From assembly GCF_024347375.1 (NCBI RefSeq), contig NZ_AP025470.1, positions 1,798,001-1,862,000 on the forward strand: 64,000 bases of DNA, given 5' to 3'. The notes beneath the pieces are model-generated. The model ran no database searches. It worked only from the letters and a program-made list of their open reading frames with translations, and had not been told where the DNA came from. Positions 47,656 to 57,369 of the stretch are shown here, one piece after another (position 1 is the stretch's first letter; every line of letters begins with the position of its first letter). A program made the position numbers and the translations under genes. Source of the stretch: Vibrio coralliirubri. Lineage in GTDB: Bacteria > Pseudomonadota > Gammaproteobacteria > Enterobacterales > Vibrionaceae.

Positions 47656-48315
47656 ATGATGAACATTGAACAGCTATCTACCCAAAACCTATACCAATAC
47701 AAAATCTCACGTGCTAAACGTACTTTCGATTTCGTAAGCTCACTGATTGCTTTGATTTTGCTAGCGCCCGTATTTCCGTTGATTGCGATGGCGATTGCAC
47801 TCACTTCTCGTGGCCCTATTTTCTACCGTCAACTGCGTGTTGGTAAATCGACACCGGAGAAAATGGAAATCTTTGAGATCATGAAGTTCCGTAGCATGTA
47901 CGAAGATGCAGAAACTCGCTCTGGTGCCGTTTGGGCTACCGCAAATGACCCACGAATCACGCCTGTTGGCCGCTTTTTGAGAAAGACACGTCTTGATGAG
48001 CTGCCACAACTGATCAATGTATTGAAAGGTGAAATGTCTCTAATTGGCCCACGCCCTGAACGCCCTACTTTTTACACCAAACTAGAGAACGAAATCCCTT
48101 ACTTTGCTGACCGTACATACGGTGTAATGCCTGGTATTACGGGACTTGCACAAGTGAATCAAGGTTACGACACCTGCATTGATGATGTACGTCGTAAAGT
48201 GGGTTTTGACCACAGTTACGCACTAAGCCTATGTTCTGTTAAGTCTTGGATTGCCGCTGATCTAAGCATCATTTCTAAAACCATCATCGTAATGGTAGAT
48301 GGTCGAGGTCGCTAA
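47656..48315 (+). CDS. sypR: Undecaprenyl-phosphate sugar phosphotransferase SypR
   Basis: 219 aa, the catalytic half of the WbaP/PglC-type bacterial sugar transferase family. One membrane hairpin near 32-52 (LIALILLAPVFPLIAMAI), then PIFYRQLRVGK, KFRSMYEDAE, TRLDELPQLINVLKGEMS and IGPRPERPTF. It starts repeat-unit assembly by moving a sugar-1-phosphate to the lipid carrier. AAGGA lies before the ATG. Last gene of the syp locus; a terminator follows. Confidence 0.92.
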   Translation: MMNIEQLSTQNLYQYKISRAKRTFDFVSSLIALILLAPVFPLIAMAIALTSRGPIFYRQLRVGKSTPEKMEIFEIMKFRSMYEDAETRSGAVWATANDPRITPVGRFLRKTRLDELPQLINVLKGEMSLIGPRPERPTFYTKLENEIPYFADRTYGVMPGITGLAQVNQGYDTCIDDVRRKVGFDHSYALSLCSVKSWIAADLSIISKTIIVMVDGRGR

Positions 48316-48393
48316 ACCAGTATGGTCTAAGGTGAAAGAACAAGCTGTTTAGTCCAAGGTGGTAAATAGAGCAGTCTTGTCCGATGTGAATAC

Positions 48394-48434
48394 AAAGCCA
48401 GCTTTGATAATGATTTATCGGCTGGCTTTTTGTT
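48394..48434 (+). terminator. Terminator of the syp locus
   Basis: 9 bp stem AAAGCCAGC / GCTGGCTTT (48394-48402 with 48421-48429), T run after it. Confidence 0.85.
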
Positions 48435-48531
48435 GCCTCAAACAAGCCAACTTAAAGAACGCTTCGATTTTAAAATCCAATTGGTATACGATGCCAACAT
48501 ACTGTTCTAAAAACGATTAAATGCCGTTGTT

Positions 48532-49410
48532 ATGAAAATCGAAGATCTTAAGCTGTTTACCACCGTTGTCGAACTGGGTAGTTTTACTGCCGCTGCAAAT
48601 GCACTTGACCTTCCCCGCGCTAATGTTAGCCGCAGAATTAACGACCTTGAGAAATCTCTTGGCATTCAACTGTTCTTTAGAACCACGCGCAGCCTTTCCT
48701 TAACGAAATCTGGCGAGCTTTATTATAAAGAGCTACTCAATGCGTTAAGTGCGCTCGACAAAGCGAACCATATCGCCTCCAACCTATCAGAAGTTGCACA
48801 CGGACAAGTTAAGATTGGCCTGTTGCCGGAAACCAGCGACATCATGCAATCGACGCTGTTCAAGTTCCAAGATATGTACCCAAAGATCGAGCTTGATATT
48901 CGAACGATCAGCAATGGTTTTGTCGATATGTACCGCCAAGGGTTAGATCTGGCGATGCACGGTGGTACGTTGAGTGATGCTAATGTAGTGGCGCGCAAAG
49001 TTATGACTTTACAGCGTGTTTTTGTCGCCAGCCCTGAGTTTCTAGAGAAAGAAGGCACGCCTTCAAGCTTAAGAGAAATCACCAACTACCCCTTTGTGTG
49101 CTTTCGATGGCCAAGTGGTGACATCGACAAGCAATGGGACATCAAAGACCACATCATCAAGGTCGAACCTTCGGTGGTGAGTGACAGTATCGGCTTCGTA
49201 ATCGGTGGCGCGGCACGTCACAGAGGCATCGCATTACTGCCTGAACTCTTGGTACGACAACAACTCAAAGACGGAACTTTGATCAACCTGTTTCCAGACG
49301 AGAACCTTCAACAAGAAGAAGCATGGCTACTCTACCCGCAACGCAAAGCGCTGAGTCATTCTGCTCAACTTTTGATTGATTTTTTATTACAAGAACTTCC
49401 AAATCTTTAG
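48532..49410 (+). CDS. LysR-family transcriptional regulator
   Basis: 292 aa. N-terminal winged HTH (DLKLFTTVVELGSFTAAANAL, RRINDLEKSLGIQLFFRTTR), then a LysR substrate domain of the CrgA/PBP2 group. It lies 99 bases before the RND adaptor on the same strand, unlike the usual divergent set-up, and probably controls the efflux operon (inference). The inducer is unknown. Confidence 0.88.
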   Translation: MKIEDLKLFTTVVELGSFTAAANALDLPRANVSRRINDLEKSLGIQLFFRTTRSLSLTKSGELYYKELLNALSALDKANHIASNLSEVAHGQVKIGLLPETSDIMQSTLFKFQDMYPKIELDIRTISNGFVDMYRQGLDLAMHGGTLSDANVVARKVMTLQRVFVASPEFLEKEGTPSSLREITNYPFVCFRWPSGDIDKQWDIKDHIIKVEPSVVSDSIGFVIGGAARHRGIALLPELLVRQQLKDGTLINLFPDENLQQEEAWLLYPQRKALSHSAQLLIDFLLQELPNL

Positions 49411-49509
49411 TTATTGTAACGAATATCATGACAGTGTTTCGCGAATAGACTAGATTATCTAAACAAAACAGAAAGATAGAATTGCTCCATAAATTGACAG
49501 GAGTAATCC

Positions 49510-50643
49510 ATGAAGCCTATATCTCAACATTCATCTGTTTTGCAGCGTTCGTCTATCTTTCAACAGACACCTATCTTCAAATACACAGTCATTGCACTAA
49601 GCCTAACTACGCTGTTTGGCTGTAATGACTCTGAGGCAACGACAGCTCAAAAACAAACGCGTCCGATTCAAGTTATCCAACTTGAGCCTCTCTCTCATCA
49701 AGTTGAAAAATCGTTCACGGGCAAATTGCAGTCATCAGAAACGGCTGGCGTCGCGTTTCGTGTACCCGGCACTATTCAAAACATGGTGGTCTCTGTTGGC
49801 GATACAGTTAAGAAAGGCCAACCATTGGCACAACTCGACCCGCACGATTACCAAGTGGCGTTGGAAGAGTTGCAAGCTCGTTCTCTTGAAGCAAAATCCG
49901 CACACAAGCTAGCTAAGGCTGAACTTGCTCGAGTGAAACAAGCCATTGCTGACAACGCGATTGCTGATGTTAATCTGGACCGTGCAATCAGTGGTTATGA
50001 AAGAAGTGAAGCCGCGGTTAAAGTGGTTGAGCAAAACATACGCCGCGCAAAAGATTCGATTCGTTATACCCAACTGCTTGCGCCATTCGACGGCGTGGTC
50101 GCGGCATCTAACTTCGATCAGTTTGAACAAGTCCTGCCGGGTATTTCAGTTTTCACCATCCACAACCCAGATCAGCTTGAAGTTAAAATCCAAGTCCCAG
50201 AAAACTTGATTCATGAATTCCAACCGAATCAAACCGCTGGTATCAACTGGTATGGCTCAGAGGAAAAACTGATTGGTTACGCCGCTGAAATTGCCACGTC
50301 TCCTCACCCTATTAAGCAAACCTACGCAGTGACTTACCATGTAGAGTCAGCGGACAAAACTGTGTTGCCAGGGAAAGCCGTCACACTGACGACTCAACTT
50401 GGCGAACCAACAGATAATTTCTGCTTACCGTATTCAGCGATCGTCAACCAATCGGGTATCGAGCAAGTATTCACCGTTCAAAACGAGCAAGCGCACGGCG
50501 TGACTGTGGACGTGGTTTCGATGTCTCAAAATACCGTGTGTGTTGAATCTACGCTTAGCGATGGCGACTTCGTTGTGGTAAGTGGTGCTCAGTACGTCAT
50601 GGAAGGCCAACACTTCTCTGATATTCAAGTTAAGAGCCTGTAG
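49510..50643 (+). CDS. RND efflux periplasmic adaptor (membrane fusion protein)
   Basis: 377 aa. Long N-terminal stretch, then a signal helix and lipobox LFGC with Cys38, so probably an inner-membrane lipoprotein. Barrel-sandwich/lipoyl halves (GVAFRVPGTIQNMVVSVGDTVKKGQPLAQLD, seen at about 77-108; text split), an alpha-hairpin and beta-barrel follow. AGGAG precedes the ATG. Links the pump encoded next to the outer-membrane channel. Confidence 0.9.
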   Translation: MKPISQHSSVLQRSSIFQQTPIFKYTVIALSLTTLFGCNDSEATTAQKQTRPIQVIQLEPLSHQVEKSFTGKLQSSETAGVAFRVPGTIQNMVVSVGDTVKKGQPLAQLDPHDYQVALEELQARSLEAKSAHKLAKAELARVKQAIADNAIADVNLDRAISGYERSEAAVKVVEQNIRRAKDSIRYTQLLAPFDGVVAASNFDQFEQVLPGISVFTIHNPDQLEVKIQVPENLIHEFQPNQTAGINWYGSEEKLIGYAAEIATSPHPIKQTYAVTYHVESADKTVLPGKAVTLTTQLGEPTDNFCLPYSAIVNQSGIEQVFTVQNEQAHGVTVDVVSMSQNTVCVESTLSDGDFVVVSGAQYVMEGQHFSDIQVKSL

Positions 50644-50650
50644 GTAAATC

Positions 50651-53600
50651 ATGATGAATCTAGCTGATTTTGCGATCAAACAACGCACCTTCATCCTGTT
50701 TTTCACTGCATTGAGTGTTATCGCGGGCCTGTTTTCTTACTTTGATCTTGGCAAGCTCGAAGATCCAAGTTTCACCATTAAAACGGCCGTGGTAGTGACA
50801 CTCTACCCCGGCGCTTCTGCAGAAGAAGTGGAGCAACAAGTTACGGATACCGTTGAAACTAAACTGCAAGAGATGGGGTCATTGAACCGACTGCGTTCAC
50901 TGTCTCGTCCGGGCATGTCGATGGTGTTTGTTGACCTAAAAGAGTCTCTTAATTCAAAAGCACTACCACAAGAGTGGGACTTGCTGCGTCGTAAAGTGTC
51001 AGACATGAAGCTGTTACTGCCTTCGACGGCGCAGATCAGTGTCGTGCAGGATGAGTTTTCTGAAGTCTACGGCATGCTTTTCTCTATCCACAGTAAGGAT
51101 GCTTCACCTGCTGAGCTAAGACGTTACGCCGAAGAACTCCAACGTAGAATTAAAACCGTCGATGGCATTAAGAAGATTGAGTTACACGGTGTTCAGCCAC
51201 GCGTTGTTCATATCGACATCCCAGATGAAAGGTTGGCGCAATACGGCTTATCTATCACACAAGTTTGGTCGCAGCTGAATACGCAAAACATGGCCTTCGA
51301 TGCGGGCAAATTTTCCGCGGGCACTGAACGTATTCGTGTTCAACAGTCGAGCGAGTTTGGTTCATTAGACGGCATCAAAAACCTGATGATTAAAGGCGGC
51401 GTGAGTGAATTCGGAACCAGCTTAATCCGTTTGGGCGATATCGCAGACATCACCATGGGCTACCAAGAGCCAATGATGACGGGAAACCGCTACAACGGCG
51501 TACCTGCGGTCACGCTAGCGATGAGCCCAGTGACCGGCGTTAATGTGGTATCGCTTGGCGATGAAATCAATCAGATCGTCAGCGATTTCCAAGCAACTCT
51601 GCCGTTAGGCGTTGATATCTCGACGGTAGCAAACCAGCCTGAAGAAGTTCAGAAATCGATCGATAACTTCGTACAAAACTTACTTGAAAGTGTCGCGATT
51701 GTGTTCATCGTCCTATCGATTTTCATGGGACTAAAAAGCGCGACCATCGTCGGCTCAAGCTTACTGCTGACTATCTTGCTGACGCTTATCTACATGAACA
51801 TCGCGTCAATTGACTTACACCGAGTTTCGTTAGGTACGTTCATTCTTGCGCTCGGCATGTTGGTGGATAACGCGATTGTCATCACCGATATGATGATCGT
51901 TAAAATCAACAAAGGCGTCGACCGTACCAAAGCCGCAATTGATTCTGTTAAAGAGACAGCAACACCGCTCTTTGGCGCGACAGTTATCGCTATCATGGGT
52001 GCAAGCCCTGTTATTTTTTCAAAAACCGATGCGGCTGAGTTCGCAAGCTCGGTATTCCTTATCATCGCCTCTTCACTGTTATTGTCTTGGCTCGTCGCGA
52101 TGACCTTCACGGCCTTGATGTGTTGGTTCTTTATCAAGCCAAGCAAACAAGCTGACAACACCAAAGTGAGCTTATACCGTAAGAGTGTAAACTGGACGGT
52201 AGATAACCCACTCAAAGCACTGACGGGGCTTATTCCGTTGATATTAGTGACGGCATTGGCTGTGCCGAGCATCGCGGTTAACTTCATTCCACAAGCCGAC
52301 AGGCCCATCCTGTTTCTAGATTACTGGCTACCGAATGGTGCCAAGGTTGAACAAACCTCAGAAGACATGAAGCGCATCGAACAGTGGTTGTTAGAACAGC
52401 CGGAAGTCGAGAGTATCTCAACATACGTTGGCGCGGGTGCTCCTCGTTTCTCAGTAACCATTGAGCCAGAGCCGTTTGATCCTGCTTATGGTCAGATCTT
52501 GATTAACGCGACCGATTTCCCATCAGTCAGCCCGCTGATTGCGCGTGGTGACAAATGGTTAATGGAAGAGTTTCCAAACGCCGATCCTCGTTTTAGAAGC
52601 TTAAAACTGGCGACTGCCGATAAATTCAGTGTTGAAGCGCGTTTCTCCGGCCCAGATGTCGAGGTGCTTCACGGCTTATCAGAGCAAGCTAAAGCGATCT
52701 TTGCTCGTCATCCAGACACAAAATACGTGCGTGACGACTGGCGACAAAAGAGCAAGGTTCTAGAACCTGTCATCAACCAAGACAAGATGCGCTTTGCGGG
52801 TATTAACCGTGCCGACATTGCATTCGCGATGAAACGCGCGTCAGAAGGTATGCCACTGGGTCGTATGAACTTAAACGACGAACTGGTGACGATTCAACTG
52901 CGTGGCACAGAAAGCTCAATTCAGTCGCTAGAAACTCTGCCGGTTCGCTCTCTGTTAGGCATTCACAGCGTTCCACTGGGTCAACTCATTGATGGCTTTG
53001 AGCTGACCAGTGAAGAGACCATGATTTGGCGTCGTGACCGCGTAAAAACCATCACTGCACAAGCTGGCGTTGGTCGTTACACCACTCCTGCAGCGGTAAG
53101 AAACTCGGTTAAAGAACAAATTGAATCCATCCACCTTCCCCATGGTTACCACTTGGAATGGGGCGGCGAATATTACGACGAGCACAAAGCCGTCAGCGAT
53201 ATTCTTAAGCAGCTGCCTAAAGCAATGCTGTTGATGGTGATTATCTTAGTGGCGATGTTTAACGGCTTCAAACAGCCAGTCATCATCTTCACCACCCTAC
53301 CGCTTGCGGCGACGGGTGCAACATTCAGCTTATTGCTGTTGGATAAACCATTCGGATTCATGGCATTGATTGGCGCGGTAACCTTGACCGGTATGATCAT
53401 CAAGAACGGCATTGTATTGATGGACCAAATCGAGCTTGAACGTAAAAACGGTCGCTCACTGTCTGATGCAATCAAAGAAGCAACCGTGAACCGCACAATG
53501 GCGATCTCAATGGGTGCGCTCACCACAGCACTTGGCATGATCCCGCTGCTTAGTGACCTGCTATTTGACCAGATGGCGGCAACCATTATCGGTGGTTTGG

Positions 53601-53773
53601 CTGCAGCAACCGTGTTGTCTCTATTTGTAATGCCTGCGCTGTACAAGCTTTTCTATCGAACCGAACAAAAGAAAACGGTAGAAGAAGCCATCAAAGACGC
53701 AGTGATCGTGCTTGATGCAACATCTCAGTCTACAAACAGCGGCACTCCAACCTCATTCAACAAGGAGCAATAA
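50651..53773 (+). CDS. RND efflux transporter, inner membrane
   Basis: 1040 aa with 12 membrane helices and two large periplasmic loops. HAE1/acriflavin-resistance class: YPGASAEEVEQQVTDTVE near the N-terminus, the proton-relay helix GTFILALGMLVDNAIVITD, and the matching GAVTLTGMIIKNGIVLMDQIE in the second half. An alternative ATG is one codon later. It is 7 bases after the adaptor. It probably exports drugs or amphiphiles by proton antiport; substrates cannot be told. Confidence 0.93.
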   Translation: MMNLADFAIKQRTFILFFTALSVIAGLFSYFDLGKLEDPSFTIKTAVVVTLYPGASAEEVEQQVTDTVETKLQEMGSLNRLRSLSRPGMSMVFVDLKESLNSKALPQEWDLLRRKVSDMKLLLPSTAQISVVQDEFSEVYGMLFSIHSKDASPAELRRYAEELQRRIKTVDGIKKIELHGVQPRVVHIDIPDERLAQYGLSITQVWSQLNTQNMAFDAGKFSAGTERIRVQQSSEFGSLDGIKNLMIKGGVSEFGTSLIRLGDIADITMGYQEPMMTGNRYNGVPAVTLAMSPVTGVNVVSLGDEINQIVSDFQATLPLGVDISTVANQPEEVQKSIDNFVQNLLESVAIVFIVLSIFMGLKSATIVGSSLLLTILLTLIYMNIASIDLHRVSLGTFILALGMLVDNAIVITDMMIVKINKGVDRTKAAIDSVKETATPLFGATVIAIMGASPVIFSKTDAAEFASSVFLIIASSLLLSWLVAMTFTALMCWFFIKPSKQADNTKVSLYRKSVNWTVDNPLKALTGLIPLILVTALAVPSIAVNFIPQADRPILFLDYWLPNGAKVEQTSEDMKRIEQWLLEQPEVESISTYVGAGAPRFSVTIEPEPFDPAYGQILINATDFPSVSPLIARGDKWLMEEFPNADPRFRSLKLATADKFSVEARFSGPDVEVLHGLSEQAKAIFARHPDTKYVRDDWRQKSKVLEPVINQDKMRFAGINRADIAFAMKRASEGMPLGRMNLNDELVTIQLRGTESSIQSLETLPVRSLLGIHSVPLGQLIDGFELTSEETMIWRRDRVKTITAQAGVGRYTTPAAVRNSVKEQIESIHLPHGYHLEWGGEYYDEHKAVSDILKQLPKAMLLMVIILVAMFNGFKQPVIIFTTLPLAATGATFSLLLLDKPFGFMALIGAVTLTGMIIKNGIVLMDQIELERKNGRSLSDAIKEATVNRTMAISMGALTTALGMIPLLSDLLFDQMAATIIGGLAAATVLSLFVMPALYKLFYRTEQKKTVEEAIKDAVIVLDATSQSTNSGTPTSFNKEQ

Positions 53774-53775
53774 AC

Positions 53776-55284
53776 ATGTATCCATTAACGAAGTTTAAAG
53801 TGGCTCCTATTGCTCTTGCCTTGTTGCTGACAGGTTGTGCGGTTGGCTCCGATTACGAAGAACCTCAAACCACCATGGCTGAGACCTTCTTATATAGCCA
53901 AGGTGATGTGAACCAAGACGTCGTGAGCCAAAACGAGCAGCACAATCATTGGTGGACACAGTTCAATGACCCTACGCTGAATCAGTTAGTGGCCGATGTT
54001 CAAAACCAGAACATCCCACTTAAACTGGCCGCCGAGCGAATCAACATGGCGAACTCATATAAGAGCGTTGTGGAATCATTCAAAGTTCCGACCATCAATG
54101 TCGGTGGCGGTTATTACAACTACCAACTGAGTGAGAATGACTCCCTACTTGGCCCCGTATTTGGCGCTTCTGATGCGGTTGAGTCAGCGACCGGCATGTC
54201 GTTATTGGAAGCGCAACACGATGGTGGGTTCTTAGGTGCGAGCATCGCGTGGGAAATGGACTTGTTTGGACGTATCGATAAGCAATCCAACGCGGCGACA
54301 ATTCGAGTTGAACAAGCCGAGATATTCCAATCGGGTTTGAATACCTTGATCACCGCCGATGTTATTCACAACTACCTGCAATATCGTGGCGCTCAAGAGC
54401 GAAAAGCGATCGCACTAGAGAACATTGCCGACCAAAAGCAGACTTTAGAACTGGTCACCAAAGTTGTTCGCAGCGGCTACGGCTCTGAGTTAGATCTTGC
54501 TCAAGCCGAAGCCATGCTTGCAGCGACTGAATCCATTGTTCCTCAACTTGAAATAGCAGAGCAAGTCCATAAACAACGCATGGCAGTCTTATTAGGCGAG
54601 TCGCTTACGAAAGTGAACCAACGTTTAGCGGGTGAATTTACCTTGCCGAGAATGAACGATGTTATTCCGACAGGCTTACCTTCTGACTTGTTAGAACAAC
54701 GCCCAGACATCCGAATTGCAGAGCGTGAAATGGCAGCCATTAACGAAGAACTCGGCGCAAGCATTGCCAATCGCTATCCAAAGTTCTTCCTAACGGGCTC
54801 ACCAGGTGTGACGGCGGGAAGTTTTGATGACCTATTCAGTAGCGACTCATTCGGCTGGGCGGCATCTGCAGGCATCAGTTGGAATGTGTTCGATGGCGGC
54901 CGAGGCGAAGCCATGGTGAAAATGAACGAAGCAAGGTTCCGTTCTGCTGCGCTCAACTACCAACACTCGGTAGACAGCGCCTTTGCAGAAGTCGATTCAA
55001 GCTTGTTTGCCTATGGCCGTAGCCAAGAAAACCAAAAGCGCATCGATGAAGCCACCATTGCCGTCGATAATGCAGTGAGTAAGGCAAAGTCTCTCTATAA
55101 AGCGGGCCTAGTCGATTACTTATCGGTGTTAGACGCACAAAGACAACAAAAAGCGATGCAAGATCGTCAAGTAGCCGCCAAGCTTCAAACCGCCAATACC
55201 ACGATTGCCGTGTATAAAGCCTTAGGTGGCGATTGGAAAGTCGCTAATGAAACGCAGAGTGTCGAATTAGCCCGCGTAAACTAG
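53776..55284 (+). CDS. RND outer-membrane channel lipoprotein, NodT/TolC family
   Basis: 502 aa. Lipobox LTGC near residue 21. Two OEP domains with paired coiled-coil repeats (WWTQFNDPTLNQLVADV, LPSDLLEQRPDIRIAEREM, VLDAQRQQKAMQDRQVA). Forms the trimeric exit duct for the adaptor and pump just upstream, two bases after the pump stop. A terminator follows. Confidence 0.93.
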   Translation: MYPLTKFKVAPIALALLLTGCAVGSDYEEPQTTMAETFLYSQGDVNQDVVSQNEQHNHWWTQFNDPTLNQLVADVQNQNIPLKLAAERINMANSYKSVVESFKVPTINVGGGYYNYQLSENDSLLGPVFGASDAVESATGMSLLEAQHDGGFLGASIAWEMDLFGRIDKQSNAATIRVEQAEIFQSGLNTLITADVIHNYLQYRGAQERKAIALENIADQKQTLELVTKVVRSGYGSELDLAQAEAMLAATESIVPQLEIAEQVHKQRMAVLLGESLTKVNQRLAGEFTLPRMNDVIPTGLPSDLLEQRPDIRIAEREMAAINEELGASIANRYPKFFLTGSPGVTAGSFDDLFSSDSFGWAASAGISWNVFDGGRGEAMVKMNEARFRSAALNYQHSVDSAFAEVDSSLFAYGRSQENQKRIDEATIAVDNAVSKAKSLYKAGLVDYLSVLDAQRQQKAMQDRQVAAKLQTANTTIAVYKALGGDWKVANETQSVELARVN

Positions 55285-55330
55285 GCTCACTGCTCTTCGT
55301 TATCTACTGAATGATGCAATAAGCGTAATA

Positions 55331-55363
55331 AAAAATACCGCCGTTGATTACGGCGGTATTTTT
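55331..55363. terminator. Bidirectional terminator between RND operon and ynfA
   Basis: 13 bp perfect stem AAAAATACCGCCG / CGGCGGTATTTTT with a 7-base loop. Confidence 0.93.
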
Positions 55364-55374
55364 ATGTGAGCACG

Positions 55375-55707
55375 TTATGCGTTTCGAGGGCCAAACATAA
55401 TAATCGCCATACCGAGTAGTGCAACTGAGCCACCGACCAGATCCCACGTTGTCGGCTTTTCGCCATCAACAAGCCACAGCCATATCAGGGCAACAGAAAT
55501 ATACACACCGCCATAGGCCGCATAAACACGCCCTGTCGCGGTAGGATGAAGCGTCAATAACCACGCAAACAATGCCAGGCTTATCGCAGCAGGAATCAAT
55601 AACCAAATGCTCTTGTCTTCTCTCAACCAAAGATAAGGTAGATAACACCCTACAATCTCGGCCACCGCCGTAAGTACAAAAAGACCGACCGTTTTAAATT
55701 CAATCAC
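55375..55707 (-). CDS. ynfA: YnfA/UPF0060 small membrane protein
   Basis: 110 aa with four hydrophobic helices, as in the YnfA family (SMR-related small drug/metabolite transporter fold). Seen: [40 protein letters not shown] and [18 protein letters not shown]. Its role in vibrios is not established; some YnfA proteins give drug export. Convergent with the RND operon. Confidence 0.9.
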   Translation of the reverse strand: MIEFKTVGLFVLTAVAEIVGCYLPYLWLREDKSIWLLIPAAISLALFAWLLTLHPTATGRVYAAYGGVYISVALIWLWLVDGEKPTTWDLVGGSVALLGMAIIMFGPRNA

Positions 55708-55871
55708 AACTTACCTTTATCTGTTTAAATGCAGAGTACACTGTTAATACTTACGCTTTGTTAGCCCAGTAAAACCAAGCCTTCACTAAACGCATGTTCA
55801 GTATTAATTGATATTTCCAGAGCTTATCTGTTTGATAAACTGGCCTCATTCACTACAAGAGTGAGCGAAAA

Positions 55872-56195
55872 ATGATTCATATATCCCAAGTACTAACGTT
55901 AGTCGAAAAGCAGCTTAAGTGCTTACAACCTAAAGAAGCCGTGCACTTTAAAACGTACAAAAGAGACCGTGGTTTTCTGCTTTATTGCCTCGATAACGGA
56001 CAGTTTCAGATCATTGAAACGGGTTACTACAACCATGCATATACAAGTGATGTAGCAAGCACTCGAAAACACGTTAAGAAAGTTTTGAAACGAGAGTTTC
56101 CAAGAAGCAATAAGGTATGGGTTGAGTACTATCAAGCTGTCGATGATCCATCCAACGTTAATAGCGCCCACACACCACAGATGCCCCTGTTTTAG
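55872..56195 (+). CDS. Hypothetical protein, only plus-strand gene in the cassette-like region
   Basis: 107 aa, basic, no signal peptide or membrane helix. Not recognised. GAGTGAGCG before the ATG gives a fair ribosome site. Pattern (conserved-looking aromatic FLLYCLDNGQFQIIETGYYN) suggests a small alpha/beta domain. It converges with the DUF3291 gene with only 33 bases between, leaving no room for a full attC. Confidence 0.6.
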   Translation: MIHISQVLTLVEKQLKCLQPKEAVHFKTYKRDRGFLLYCLDNGQFQIIETGYYNHAYTSDVASTRKHVKKVLKREFPRSNKVWVEYYQAVDDPSNVNSAHTPQMPLF

Positions 56196-56228
56196 TTTCA
56201 ATGGAACATAACACTGGTTAGACAAATG

Positions 56229-56678
56229 CTACTTTGGCGCTTCTGACTCTGTAAAATTGGTTTTAAAAGTGAAGGCATACGGCGTATCACCGATTTCTCT
56301 GAGGTGTTCAAGTCGCTCTATCGCTTCTTCGAGTGTGGGAATATGGTCTTCCTCGATCCACCAAAGAACATAAGTATCTTCAGGTAAACGATGAAACCAA
56401 TCCCCCTTTCGGCGCATGAAATCACGGTGATGTGTGCGGAACATGAAGTTCTTTAACGAATCCACAGAGTCCCACACCGACATGTTCACGATCATATTAG
56501 GATCATCGAAAGCTTGGATGTTGGTGGCGTCACCAGATTCATCTTTCAAACGCCAAACGAACCCTTCACTGCTTTCTGCAATTCCATTAACCAACTCTAA
56601 GTTATCGACAAACTCTTTGATTTCTGGCGCATCTAACGGGTATTTTGCCAGAGCGATATTCAACTGAGCTAATTTCAT
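56229..56678 (-). CDS. DUF3291-type protein
   Basis: 149 aa. Ferredoxin-like/monooxygenase-type dimeric fold is probable: MKLAQLNIALAKYPLDAPEI start, VNMSVWDSVDSLKNFMFRTHH and LWWIEEDHIPTLEEAIERLE are the DUF3291 hallmarks. No enzyme activity known to me. After its stop the minus strand reads GTCTAAC, which fits the RYYYAAC core of an attC, but no full site follows. Confidence 0.8.
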   Translation of the reverse strand: MKLAQLNIALAKYPLDAPEIKEFVDNLELVNGIAESSEGFVWRLKDESGDATNIQAFDDPNMIVNMSVWDSVDSLKNFMFRTHHRDFMRRKGDWFHRLPEDTYVLWWIEEDHIPTLEEAIERLEHLREIGDTPYAFTFKTNFTESEAPK

Positions 56679-56722
56679 AACGTTTCTTCCTTGATAAATT
56701 ATGAGTAATAAGCGACGTTTTG

Positions 56723-57181
56723 TTAGGCGTTCTTACTCAAGTAAACCCTAACAAATCCAAACTCTTCGTCGGTTTCTTCCCTATCAATCGACCAACCATT
56801 TTTCAGATAAAAATGAATCGCTTGCTCATTACCTTTGAATGTTTCAAGACGATAATGTTCATGACCCAATGTGCTCATCTCGTTCTCAACATGCTTGAGA
56901 AGAGTCGCACCAAAGCCTGAACGTTGAATGTTCGGGGAAACCATTAAGATATGTACGAAGTCATTTTCAAACGCACAATAACCTTGAATCTGATTATTTG
57001 ATTCAAGCACGACACAATTTGAGAGTTGTTTCTCAACTTCTTTATCAGACTCACCACTGTTGATGAACCAATCCACGCCTTCGTCGCCCAAAAATGAACG
57101 GTAGCACGCATTGATTGTGTCTCTCGCTAGCTCTTGGATTGACGCTAAATCAGATGCTTGGGCTTTTCTAATATTTTCCAT
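56723..57181 (-). CDS. GNAT-family N-acetyltransferase
   Basis: 152 aa. Acetyl-CoA loop in VSPNIQRSGFGATLLKHVE (Q-x-x-G-x-G/A form), followed by the C-terminal YLKNGWSIDREE strand typical of GNATs. The stop codon TAA is inside GCCTAAC, an attC-type core, as is common for integron cassettes; only about 44 bases follow before the next gene, so the site is truncated. Substrate unknown. Confidence 0.85.
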   Translation of the reverse strand: MENIRKAQASDLASIQELARDTINACYRSFLGDEGVDWFINSGESDKEVEKQLSNCVVLESNNQIQGYCAFENDFVHILMVSPNIQRSGFGATLLKHVENEMSTLGHEHYRLETFKGNEQAIHFYLKNGWSIDREETDEEFGFVRVYLSKNA

Positions 57182-57369
57182 ATAACCTTCTTCTCGCGAA
57201 TAACGCTTCGCTCAATAGTAAGCAACGCGACTACTGTACCTAAAATATGGTGCCGTAAACACTAAAGTTGAATCAAACTGGTGATATTAAGCATTGGGAA
57301 TGAATGCAAACGCAGATATAGCTTGAGTTAAGGAGCAAAAATTAAGAACTGAGAGCTCAGAGTTAATAA

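Noticed and set aside
55758..55764. GTTAGCC as an attC core next to ynfA
   Set aside because: It does not fit GTTRRRY and has no partner arm within 150 bases; a lone 7-mer is not evidence.
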